Below, in pieces: positions 28,733 through 36,534 of a stretch of DNA of 64,000 bases. Both the position numbers and the translations under genes were made by a program. Source of the stretch: an uncultured Allomuricauda sp. (GTDB lineage Bacteria > Bacteroidota > Bacteroidia > Flavobacteriales > Flavobacteriaceae); NCBI RefSeq assembly GCF_947495325.1, contig NZ_CANLYK010000002.1:496001-560000 (forward strand), written 5' to 3'. Within the stretch, counting starts at the first letter, position 1; the number at the start of each line of letters is the position of its first letter. The notes below the pieces were generated by a model. The model was not told the origin of the DNA and did no database searches. It saw only the letters and a program-made list of their open reading frames with translations.

Positions 28733-29848
28733 TTATTGTTTTATTTTCCTAGCTGCTTCCAGCAACGCTTTTATATCTTCTTCAGGGAAGGATCCATCAC
28801 CTTTTGGGCCAACGTTCAATAGCAGGTTGGCATTCATTTTTTTTGCGTCTTTAAGCATCGCGATGATTTCTTCTGCACTTTTGTGGTTTCCATCATGCTT
28901 TTTATTGTACCCCCATGCATGTGGCTGAAGGGTGTTGCATATTTCTCTGGGTTTATCCTTATTCTTTTCATATACTGCCCTTGCTACTTCAAACTGTTGA
29001 CCAACTTTGGCGTTTCCGCCTCTTTCAGGTGCCATAAAATCTTCATTTCCGTTGGCTCCTTGTTTAAATGAAATTAAGGCATGGGATGACAGATTTCTAA
29101 CCAATGAATACGTAGAATCTATTGGAAACAAATCAGGTCTGTTGTATACCCCCATGATGGGATCAAACCAAATACCTGCAATATTTGGGTACTGCATCAA
29201 AAGCTCTTTTAGTTGCACGTGAACAAAATCGATATATATCTTAAAATCTTCATCCGTTTTAAACTTATATTCAGGTTGTGGTTCTTTGTAAGCGGGCCTG
29301 GCATATTCCCAACCTGCCTCCCTTGGATAAAAATAGGGGTGCTTCCAGTCAGCGGCATAAGAATAATACAAGAACAGCCCTAAACCCTTTGCTTCACATG
29401 CCTCATAGAGTTCGTTGATTAAATCACGCTTTGCAGGAGAGTTCAAACTATTAAAATCACTTGCCTTAGTGTCAAACAAAGCAAAGCCATCGTGGTGTTT
29501 GGCAGTAATGGTTATGTACTTCATCCCTGAATCAATAGCAGTATTTGTTATTACATTGGCATCGAATTTTTCGGCGGTAAACCTGTCTTTAAGTTTTGCA
29601 TAGGCTGCGACAGGAATCGTATCTCTCAACTGTACCCATTCCCCCTTTTCCAAAAGACTGTACAAACCATAATGTATAAACATCCCATATTTGGCATCCT
29701 TGAACCAATTTAAATTGGCTTTTCTTGGGTCTTGGGCATATTCCTCGCTATAATTCTTCAAATACGATGGAATTTCTTGCCCTTGTGAACACAACGTAAA
29801 TAACAAGGCGACTATTACTATATTTAGAACTAGGTTTCGTTTTTTCAT
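28733..29848 (-). CDS. alpha-L-fucosidase, GH29, short secreted form
   Basis: Second GH29 enzyme, 371 aa, with a signal peptide (NIVIVALLFTLCSQGQ). The catalytic domain is recognisable from KYGMFIHYGLYSLLEKGEW, TAKHHDGFALFDT and GIWFDPIMG, the Asp being the expected nucleophile. It ends soon after the barrel and lacks the C-terminal beta domain of the first enzyme, so the two may have different linkage or chain-length preferences. Similarity to the enzyme at 23953 is limited to the motifs, so this is not a recent duplicate. Confidence 0.92.
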   Translation of the reverse strand: MKKRNLVLNIVIVALLFTLCSQGQEIPSYLKNYSEEYAQDPRKANLNWFKDAKYGMFIHYGLYSLLEKGEWVQLRDTIPVAAYAKLKDRFTAEKFDANVITNTAIDSGMKYITITAKHHDGFALFDTKASDFNSLNSPAKRDLINELYEACEAKGLGLFLYYSYAADWKHPYFYPREAGWEYARPAYKEPQPEYKFKTDEDFKIYIDFVHVQLKELLMQYPNIAGIWFDPIMGVYNRPDLFPIDSTYSLVRNLSSHALISFKQGANGNEDFMAPERGGNAKVGQQFEVARAVYEKNKDKPREICNTLQPHAWGYNKKHDGNHKSAEEIIAMLKDAKKMNANLLLNVGPKGDGSFPEEDIKALLEAARKIKQ

Positions 29849-29865
29849 TATATACTTATTTATTA

Positions 29866-31152
29866 TTATTGATTGTCAACAGGCAATTCGAATACAGTTG
29901 TTATTTCCAAAATAGAAACCCCCAATAATTGCTTTGATAGGCTGTCCAATGCTATTTCATCCCCCTCAAAATGGCATGTGAGTTGGCAGTGTGAGGCGTT
30001 TTCACCCGCTTTTAGCGCCAAGGCTGGAGAAGAGGTTTCCAACTCATAAAATTGACCTAATTGCTTTTCTCCTGGCGAAGGTGGTCCGTCATTATATGAG
30101 TTGACCACGTCACCTTTGTAAGGTTGATCCTGTATTTCCCATAATGAGTTTACATAATCAGATACGCCATCCGGTTTGCTAAACTTTATAATGGTTAACA
30201 CTTGATTTGATCCATCGTAGGAACCCATAATATTTTTGGCGCGGCTTGGTGACAGCCCTATTTTACTTCTGAATTTTGCATCACCGGAGAAATAGAGCAC
30301 GCTGTCTTTAACAATGAGACGCTCAGCCGGAACTTTACCAAAATAATCGTCGGTCACGGGTTTTCCTAGTATTTCATCTTCCCCTGGGTGAAATGGAATA
30401 ACCACCGTGATTGCAGGTGATGCATTATACATGCCCAATAACCATATGGACAAAAGCCCTGTTTCTTTTTGCCAATCTCTTGTACCAAGATTAGTTAGGG
30501 AATTGGTGGTTAGATACGCCACGGACTTGACAGATGGAGGTATATCTAAGTCCAATTCCTGAGATATTTTATCTGAGGGGCATAATTCAACTTTTCGTTC
30601 AATCCCTAATTCAAAAGTGTAGTCAGCATAGTTGGTCAGCGTAGCATTTTTTACAAAAGAAACACTACTTGTTTTTCTCTCTTTGATTTCAAAAGGGTCT
30701 AGATCTATGAAGCGTGGGGTGTACCAATTGTCTAGATTGAAATCATCCCCTTTTTTAAAGAAAATGGAGTATTGTCCGCCTTCGGGTCCTAACCAAAATC
30801 GTTCCTCACCTCCATAGATATTGATATGAGGCAAGGTATCGCCGGATTTAAAAAGTTCTCGGTTGACCCAACCGTAACTTCTACCGGAATCACCAAAAGA
30901 ACTGCTTGTCATTACCCTACCTTGTAATTGCGGGGCAACGGCTACTTTTTCTTCTCCCGATGCCGAGTTCAGTTCCACCACATCTATAAACGATTCCATG
31001 AACTTTACCTCATCACCATAGCTTATATATTCTACATTAACAATACCCTTGTTTTTGCCATCTGCTTCGTTTTCCTTCTTCTGTTTACATGCCAGCACGA
31101 TAGTCGTTAAAATAAAAAACACCGCTAATTTGATTATGCCCTTTGTCTCCAT
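29866..31152 (-). CDS. DUF6786-like lipoprotein
   Basis: Lipoprotein of 428 aa (signal ending TIVLAC). The body looks all-beta, with motifs such as YGGEERFWLGPEGGQYSIFF and GWVNRELF, reminiscent of the beta-sandwich fold of aldose-epimerase and carbohydrate-binding proteins. I match it from memory to the DUF6786 family often found in Bacteroidota polysaccharide loci; the biochemical role is not known. It lies between a fucosidase gene (17 bp away) and the GH172 gene (2 bp away), so it is surely part of the same transcript. Confidence 0.7.
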   Translation of the reverse strand: METKGIIKLAVFFILTTIVLACKQKKENEADGKNKGIVNVEYISYGDEVKFMESFIDVVELNSASGEEKVAVAPQLQGRVMTSSSFGDSGRSYGWVNRELFKSGDTLPHINIYGGEERFWLGPEGGQYSIFFKKGDDFNLDNWYTPRFIDLDPFEIKERKTSSVSFVKNATLTNYADYTFELGIERKVELCPSDKISQELDLDIPPSVKSVAYLTTNSLTNLGTRDWQKETGLLSIWLLGMYNASPAITVVIPFHPGEDEILGKPVTDDYFGKVPAERLIVKDSVLYFSGDAKFRSKIGLSPSRAKNIMGSYDGSNQVLTIIKFSKPDGVSDYVNSLWEIQDQPYKGDVVNSYNDGPPSPGEKQLGQFYELETSSPALALKAGENASHCQLTCHFEGDEIALDSLSKQLLGVSILEITTVFELPVDNQ

Positions 31153-31154
31153 AG

Positions 31155-32855
31155 TTAATCAATGGGTTCCTTTTTGTTGGTTGTCAGCTTCATCAATCCT
31201 TCAGCATCTGGTCTTCGGTTGGATATTGTAGCTGCATCACCGTACCAATAGACACCGACGCCATACTCCATGTGGACATCTTCCGTCCAGCTCCAGACTT
31301 CCATATCCAGCTGTAAAGAACTGCCAAAGGGCATGACGTCCAAGGCACGGGAACGTGTTTCGGTACTATAGCCCTGTGTATTTCTTGTGCCGAATTCAGC
31401 TTCGGGTTTTCTATTGTTCTTATTGTAAACATTGGAACTGGTTTGTGCGTGAAACGGGTGTTCATAGAAATCATTGCTCATTCCTCCCCAGGAATACCCA
31501 TAATAGTCTTCCGTACCCGTTCCAAAAATGGACGGGAAATCTTCCCCATCGACCCATATTTTCTCATCCCCTTCGCCCCACCAGCGCTTCACAGGGTTCC
31601 AAATGGTCAATGCATCGCCCACGTATACACCTCGCCCTTTCAGCGTTACATAGTTCCAATCGGAGAACGGTCTTGTGGATACGGGGTATTCTCCCCGCCA
31701 TGCAGCGTTAAAGTACATACTGTTTTCGTCCCATTCCCAATCACCAATGGTGGCATTTAACTCGACATCCACAGGTTCTTCGCCTAGATTGAGCACCGAT
31801 ATCTTTCCTGATCTTTGGTACGGCATTACCCAACGACTTGACATTGTTCCATCATTTTCAACAGTTCTATACCACCCTTGAAAAGGATTTAACCCAATGC
31901 CGCTACCAAAGAAATCTCCTATTGGACACCATACGGTCTCTTGTCCATCGAACTCCATTTTTAGGACGACCGAACGGGTTACCGTTGAATCTTGATAGTC
32001 TCCAAGCTTTAGGGAAAGTGAGCGAACTGCTCCCGTTCCTTCAGGCAGAGCAATAGACCTCTCTTCTTCCTTTTTCAACGTTTCCTTCATTTCCAAGACT
32101 TTGCCAACTAAGTTGTTTTTTGGTGACAACAATGTTCTGCAAACTTCTTTTGTCAGTGCGCCTGCCTTTTTGAAGTCTTCCATAGTGAAGGTCTCTACGG
32201 CCGTGCCCTCATCGTACGTTCTATACGTGAACTGGTAAAAAAAGGGTCTTTCGGTAACGGTGACCTTACAACTTTTTGCATAGGTTATCGGAAAAAAGGA
32301 AACCGAGGACCGCAATGATTTGTGTGCCAACGGAAAAGGAAAAAGTCCGGTCCCGTTCAAAAGCCCGAGCATGTTTCCCTCCAGAACGGGTTCGGTTGCA
32401 CCATCCAGATAAATCTTGATCGTACTTGTGGTGCTAGGGTCTTTTGGGTTCGAATACGGCATCCAGGTCCGCACAATTGCCCCCGGACCCTTATGGTCCA
32501 TCAGCACCCATTCTTTTGTGCCATTGTACTCTTCGACACGAAGAAAATTATGGTGCCCTTCTTTGGTATTGAAGTCTGCATTGGTGAACCAACCTATGGT
32601 ATCCTGTGGAGTCTTGGAAACCCTGTTATAACTACTTTCCTGATTTAAGCGGAAATTGTTTTGGGGGAATTTGGCGACCATATCGCGGTCTGTCATCTCT
32701 TTGAGCAAAGATATTATGGTCACTATTTGGCTTTCATCGCCTTTAACTTTTTTTGGTTCGTTTACACATCCTGTAAAAACGAGCGTAGTGAATAGTACTG
32801 TTATACTATTTATGTTTATTGGTGAGGTAAACCGTGTTAACTTAAAGTTCAGCAT
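31155..32855 (-). CDS. GH172 (DUF2961) lipoprotein
   Basis: Lipoprotein of 566 aa (signal ending VFTGC). It has the DUF2961 core, including GPGAIVRTWMPYSNPKDPS, PFPLAHKSLRS, the aromatic segment RWWGEGDEKIWVDGE with FPSIFGTGTEDYYGYSWG, and the C-terminal segment SWTEDVHMEYGVGVYWYGD. Characterised GH172 members act on fructofuranosides (difructose dianhydride) or D-arabinofuranosides. The actual substrate here is unknown. It is the most upstream intact gene of the catabolic cluster. Confidence 0.88.
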   Translation of the reverse strand: MLNFKLTRFTSPININSITVLFTTLVFTGCVNEPKKVKGDESQIVTIISLLKEMTDRDMVAKFPQNNFRLNQESSYNRVSKTPQDTIGWFTNADFNTKEGHHNFLRVEEYNGTKEWVLMDHKGPGAIVRTWMPYSNPKDPSTTSTIKIYLDGATEPVLEGNMLGLLNGTGLFPFPLAHKSLRSSVSFFPITYAKSCKVTVTERPFFYQFTYRTYDEGTAVETFTMEDFKKAGALTKEVCRTLLSPKNNLVGKVLEMKETLKKEEERSIALPEGTGAVRSLSLKLGDYQDSTVTRSVVLKMEFDGQETVWCPIGDFFGSGIGLNPFQGWYRTVENDGTMSSRWVMPYQRSGKISVLNLGEEPVDVELNATIGDWEWDENSMYFNAAWRGEYPVSTRPFSDWNYVTLKGRGVYVGDALTIWNPVKRWWGEGDEKIWVDGEDFPSIFGTGTEDYYGYSWGGMSNDFYEHPFHAQTSSNVYNKNNRKPEAEFGTRNTQGYSTETRSRALDVMPFGSSLQLDMEVWSWTEDVHMEYGVGVYWYGDAATISNRRPDAEGLMKLTTNKKEPID

Positions 32856-32984
32856 AGTGGATATTTAATTTGACTAATAATTTTTCGAATATTGTATCTA
32901 TTTGACTTCTCCAATAGGTCTTTGATTGGTTTAAATTTCCAAAATATGTTCCAATAGAACCGTTTTTAATTTCGAAATAATTTC

Positions 32985-33158
32985 TTAGTTTTTCCCTGGC
33001 TCGGTAACCAGTTGGGATTTGTGCGGCAAAATAAGTTTCCATTCGCCCATCCTAACAGTGGTCTTGTTATAAAAATAGGCTTCATGTCCACCGACCACTT
33101 CATTTCCTGTCAAAATACCGGTTATATTTTTGCCATCGATTTTTTGATAGAGATGCCC
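32985..33158 (-). pseudogene. remnant of a sulfatase (C-terminal part)
   Basis: A minus-strand frame, open between two stops and without its own start, translates to a segment with IDGKNITGILTG, GGHEAYFYN and VRMGEWKLILPHKS in that order. These are the signature pieces of the end of a formylglycine-dependent arylsulfatase (ID-GK-..-LL-G, HEA-F-Y, VR-GKWKL). Everything before it, including the catalytic Cys/Ser-x-Pro-x-Arg site, is gone, and the frame stops 20 residues later. It lies upstream of GH172 in the same direction, so the cluster once contained a sulfatase, as expected for sulfated algal fucans. Confidence 0.7.
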
Positions 33159-33190
33159 CTAAAATGCCCAACATTTTAGGCACAAAAAAG

Positions 33191-33228
33191 AAACCCCTTA
33201 ACCTAACTGATTGTAGGTTAAAGGGTTT
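33191..33228 (-). terminator. terminator downstream of the tRNA gene
   Basis: Inverted repeat of 14 bp with one mismatch (AAACCCCTTAACCT against AGGTTAAAGGGTTT, 10-nt loop). On the minus strand the second arm runs into CTTTTTT. It lies 13 bp after the tRNA 3' end and should terminate the tRNA transcript; the T-run on the plus strand also allows weak termination there. Confidence 0.75.
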
Positions 33229-33241
33229 TTGCATTTCTATG

Positions 33242-33315
33242 TGGTCCCACATGGGCTCGAACCATGGACCCCCTGATTATGAGTCAGGTGCTCTAACCAG
33301 CTGAGCTATAGGACC
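33242..33315 (-). tRNA. tRNA with CAU anticodon (elongator Met or Ile2)
   Basis: A 74-nt cloverleaf on the minus strand. The acceptor stem is GGTCCTA paired with TGGGACC, the D-arm contains AGCTCAGCTGGTTAGAGC, the anticodon loop is CTCATAA (anticodon CAT) on the stem CCTGA/TCAGG, and the T-arm has GGTTCGAGCCC. The discriminator is A and CCA is not encoded. It is not the initiator, since the first base pair is intact and the anticodon stem lacks the three G-C pairs. Whether it reads AUG or, after lysidine modification, AUA cannot be told by eye. Confidence 0.93.
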
Positions 33316-33375
33316 TGCAATTTTGCGGATGCAATATTACTATTTATTTTCCTTCATCGCAAGGTTTTAGTACAA

Positions 33376-33783
33376 CTACCCCTCATTTATTTCCTGACAA
33401 AGCTCTACCAATACCCCGTTGGTTCCCTTTGGATGCAAAAACGCAACCAATTTGTTGTCCGCCCCTTGTTTGGGCACTTCATTTAAAACGGTAAAACCTT
33501 CCTCTTTCAATCGTGTAATTTCCACTTCAATATCGTCAACGGCAAAGGCAATATGGTGAACCCCTTCGCCTTTCTTTTCCAAAAACTTTGCAATTGGACT
33601 ATCTGGTGCAGTAGCTTCCAACAACTCTATTTTATTGGGTCCGGATTTAAAAAAAGATGTACGCACCCCTTCGGATGCAACTTCTTCCATTTTATAGTGG
33701 GATGTTCCCAAGAGTTTTGCAAACAAACTGTTGGAGTCTTTCAAATCCTTTACGGCAATCCCAATATGTTCTATTTTATCCAT
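33376..33783 (-). CDS. mce: methylmalonyl-CoA epimerase
   Basis: Glyoxalase-fold enzyme of 135 aa that interconverts (S)- and (R)-methylmalonyl-CoA in the propionate/succinate pathway. Metal ligands are visible in HIGIAVKDL, in GVHHIAFAVDDIE and in the final GVLVELCQ. I use the ATG at 33783, which opens MDKIEHIGIAV, rather than an in-frame start 78 bp upstream that adds residues not seen in the family. Methylmalonyl-CoA mutase genes are not in the window. Confidence 0.93.
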   Translation of the reverse strand: MDKIEHIGIAVKDLKDSNSLFAKLLGTSHYKMEEVASEGVRTSFFKSGPNKIELLEATAPDSPIAKFLEKKGEGVHHIAFAVDDIEVEITRLKEEGFTVLNEVPKQGADNKLVAFLHPKGTNGVLVELCQEINEG

Positions 33784-33887
33784 CTGATACCACTTTAAGT
33801 ATATGTGAACTAACTGAATGTACACTATTTTCTTCAAAAATAAACACTGGATTTGTATCATATCATGAGGTTCGTCATTAATTCCAC

Positions 33888-33895
33888 TATTTTTG
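33888..33895 (+). promoter_or_regulatory. candidate -7 box of the rbfA promoter
   Basis: TATTTTTG matches the Bacteroidota -7 consensus TAnnTTTG exactly and ends only 4 bp before the rbfA ATG at 33900. If used, transcription would start at or within a few bases of the ATG, giving a leaderless or nearly leaderless mRNA. Confidence 0.35.
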
Positions 33896-33899
33896 TGCT

Positions 33900-34292
33900 A
33901 TGGAAACACAACGGCAGAAGAAAATTGGGGGAATCATCCAAAAGGATATCGTAGATATTTTGCAGCGTGCCGCCACAGATGGTGGATTAAAGGGAACCTT
34001 GATTTCTGTTTCAAAAGTTTCCGTTACTACGGATCTTTCCATCGCCAAGGTATATGTAAGTATCTTTCCAAATAAAAGTGCCAACGAACTGTTGGAAGGA
34101 ATAAAATCCAACCAAAACCTTATTAAGCATGAGTTGGCCCAACGCACAAAAAATCAATTAAGACGTGTCCCTGAACTGAGTTTTTATTTGGATGATTCCT
34201 TGGAGTATATTGATAAGATTGAAAAATCGCTTAAAGGAGAAGAAAACCCCATTGAAAATAGAGGTTTACTGGACAAACGCAAGAAATCCTGA
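33900..34292 (+). CDS. rbfA: 30S ribosome-binding factor A
   Basis: Single KH-domain protein (130 aa, normal length) that helps mature the 5' end of 16S rRNA and late 30S assembly. Family segments are QKKIGGIIQKDIVDILQR at the start, TLISVSKVSVTTDLSIAKVYVS in the middle and RRVPELSFYLDDSLEY near the end. The gene ends 2 bp before the LolC/E-like permease, a neighbourhood common in Flavobacteriia. Confidence 0.96.
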   Translation: METQRQKKIGGIIQKDIVDILQRAATDGGLKGTLISVSKVSVTTDLSIAKVYVSIFPNKSANELLEGIKSNQNLIKHELAQRTKNQLRRVPELSFYLDDSLEYIDKIEKSLKGEENPIENRGLLDKRKKS

Positions 34293-34294
34293 TT

Positions 34295-35503
34295 TTGAAC
34301 TTTCCTTTCTATATCGCTAAGCGCTATCTCCGCTCAAAAAGCAGTCAAAATGCGGTAAATATTATCAATTTCATCACATTTTTGGTCATTGTCATTGGAT
34401 CGGCAGCATTATTTGTTGTGCTCTCCGCATTTGCAGGCTTAAAAACATTCAGTCTTTCCTTTACCAATACATTTGACCCAGATTTAAAAGCGTCCCCTAT
34501 AACCGGAAAGCATTTTTCCATTACTCCAGATGAGGAGAAATCTCTTCTAAAGATCGATGGGTTGGCAAATTATTCCAAAGAACTTGAGGAAAGGGCATAC
34601 CTTACTTTTCGGGAAAAGAGTTGCATTGCTTATATAAAGGGAATAGACAATAATTACCGTTCTGTGACAGGCGTGGATAGTACGTTGTACTTCGGTAATT
34701 GGGGAGTTATGGAGTATAATGGCGTAATGGGCATTGGTATTTATAATTTGTTGGGAGTGCCTATTGATAACTATCAAACCCCAATGACCGTTCTTGTTCC
34801 CAAACCAGGAAAAGGTTCTATTTCACAACAAGGGTTGAATGCCAAACCTTACAATGAGTTGCCATTGGTTGTCAGTGGGGTTTATGCAGTAGAAGAAAAT
34901 TTGGATAAAAAGTATGTGTTTGCCCAACTACCTTTGGTCCAGGCTTTGCTAGAAAAAGACAGTACCCAAGTTTCAGGAATTAATTTTAAACTGGATAAAG
35001 AGGCGTCAATTGAATCTGTGAAAGACCATATTAAGGCTATTCTAGGAGATAAGATTTTGGTTCTTGACCGACAAGAACAGAACAGCACCCTTTATCGCAT
35101 GCTCAATACTGAAAATTTAGCTACCTATCTCATATTTACCTTAGTATTGATAATTGCGCTCTTCAATGTTGTAGGCGCCATTATCATGATGATATTGGAC
35201 AAGCAACAAAACTCAAAAACACTGTTCAGTATGGGAGCTACAATTAAAGAGTTGCGTCGTGTGTATTTTATTCAAGGACTATTGGTCACTTCATTAGGAG
35301 GGTTGATTGGGGTGCTGATCGGTTTATTTCTAATCGGTTCACAATTGGCTTTTAGTTGGTTAAAAATTACGCCTTCACTTGCCTATCCCGTAGAATACAA
35401 CATTATGAATGTTCTAGTGGTTTTGGCCACAATTGTTGTCTTGGGCTTTATCTCTTCAAAAATTGCAAGTAGTAGAATAACAAAACGGTTGGTTACCGCT
35501 TAA
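34295..35503 (+). CDS. LolC/LolE-like ABC transporter permease
   Basis: FtsX-family permease of 402 aa with one N-terminal helix, a periplasmic domain, and three C-terminal helices: the layout of LolC/LolE. These proteins extract lipoproteins from the inner membrane together with the LolD ATPase. Motifs are FYIAKRYLRSKSSQNAVNII at the start and LFSMGATIKELRRVYFIQG, the coupling segment. The start is TTG at 34295, 2 bp after rbfA; no ATG fits the conserved N terminus. No LolD gene lies beside it. Its 3' end overlaps the convergent dus gene by 4 bp. Confidence 0.88.
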   Translation: MNFPFYIAKRYLRSKSSQNAVNIINFITFLVIVIGSAALFVVLSAFAGLKTFSLSFTNTFDPDLKASPITGKHFSITPDEEKSLLKIDGLANYSKELEERAYLTFREKSCIAYIKGIDNNYRSVTGVDSTLYFGNWGVMEYNGVMGIGIYNLLGVPIDNYQTPMTVLVPKPGKGSISQQGLNAKPYNELPLVVSGVYAVEENLDKKYVFAQLPLVQALLEKDSTQVSGINFKLDKEASIESVKDHIKAILGDKILVLDRQEQNSTLYRMLNTENLATYLIFTLVLIIALFNVVGAIIMMILDKQQNSKTLFSMGATIKELRRVYFIQGLLVTSLGGLIGVLIGLFLIGSQLAFSWLKITPSLAYPVEYNIMNVLVVLATIVVLGFISSKIASSRITKRLVTA

Positions 35504-36492
35504 GCAAACTGGAAATCACCAAATTTCTCCAAAACCTCATCAAAAGCGGCAAAAACATCAGCTGATTCATCACTGGTCACCATTTTCATTCGGTATTCCT
35601 TAAAATGGGGAATTCCCTTAAAATAATTCGTGTAGTGTCTTCTTGTTTCAAAAACCCCTAGTTTCTCCCCTTTCCAATCAATGGCCATTTGCAAATGCCT
35701 ACGAGCCGCTTCCACTCGCTCTTCCATAGTTGGAAGGCTTAGGTGTGTGCCTGTCTTAAAATAATGCTTTACCTGCTTAAAAAACCATGGATTGCCAATA
35801 CTCGCCCTTCCGATCATGGCACCATCAAGCCCATAATCATCACGCATTCTTACTGCTGCCTCTGGCGTGTCCACATCTCCATTTCCAAAAACGGGAATAT
35901 GCATTCTAGGGTTGTTCTTCACTTGGGCTATGGGTTTCCAATCTGCTTCTCCCTTGTACATCTGTACCCGTGTACGACCATGAATGGCGATGGCTTTAAC
36001 GCCCACATCTTGCAGTCGTTCCGCTACCTCAACAATTTTAATGGATGGAGTGTCCCACCCCAACCTAGTTTTCACGGTAACTGGCAATTTGGTTCTTTTT
36101 ACCATTGCCTCAGTAAGTTTTACCATCAAAGGTATATCACGCAGAATCCCTGCCCCTGCATTTTTACAGACCACTTTTTTTACTGGACAGCCAAAATTAA
36201 TATCGATGATATCCGGGTTGGATTTCTCCACAATATCCACAGCTTGAAGCATTGAATCCAGTTCAGCCCCAAATATCTGGATGCCTACAGGGCGTTCCTT
36301 TTCATAAATATCCAGTTTGATAACACTTTTAGCGGCATCACGAATAAGTCCTTCGGAAGAAATAAATTCCGTATAAACGACATCCGCTCCTTGTTCCTTG
36401 CACAAAGCACGAAAAGGGGGGTCACTAACATCTTCCATTGGGGCAAGAAGTAGCGGAAAATCAGGAAGTTCTATGTCTGCAATTTTTACCAA
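35500..36492 (-). CDS. dusB: tRNA-dihydrouridine synthase
   Basis: FMN enzyme of 330 aa that reduces uridines in the D-loop of tRNA. The TIM barrel begins LLLAPMEDVSDPPFRALC; the active-site Cys is in CPVKKVVCKNAGAG; NADPH/FMN-loop segments are HGRTRVQMYKGEADW, VFGNGDVDTPEAA and GAMIGRASIGNPWFF. The DusB subgroup is assigned from general similarity and from being the usual Dus of this phylum, not from a decisive residue. Single gene, convergent with the LolC/E-like permease. Confidence 0.94.
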   Translation of the reverse strand: MVKIADIELPDFPLLLAPMEDVSDPPFRALCKEQGADVVYTEFISSEGLIRDAAKSVIKLDIYEKERPVGIQIFGAELDSMLQAVDIVEKSNPDIIDINFGCPVKKVVCKNAGAGILRDIPLMVKLTEAMVKRTKLPVTVKTRLGWDTPSIKIVEVAERLQDVGVKAIAIHGRTRVQMYKGEADWKPIAQVKNNPRMHIPVFGNGDVDTPEAAVRMRDDYGLDGAMIGRASIGNPWFFKQVKHYFKTGTHLSLPTMEERVEAARRHLQMAIDWKGEKLGVFETRRHYTNYFKGIPHFKEYRMKMVTSDESADVFAAFDEVLEKFGDFQFA

Positions 36493-36534
36493 AACCCTTA
36501 TTTTTTGGACAGCAAAAGTACAAAAAACAAGCTG

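Noticed and set aside
31355-31711. Open frames of about 100 residues on the plus strand opposite GH172
   Set aside because: They lie antisense to a well-supported enzyme, have no start signal and no recognisable domain; they are codon-bias shadows. The same applies to the frames opposite the FAD oxidoreductase (14037-14504) and the NCS1 permease (27897-28385).
32842-33042. 66-residue frame upstream of GH172 on the minus strand, beginning METYFAAQIPTG
   Set aside because: It overlaps the GH172 start and the sulfatase remnant in another frame and resembles no family; the sulfatase reading explains the region better.
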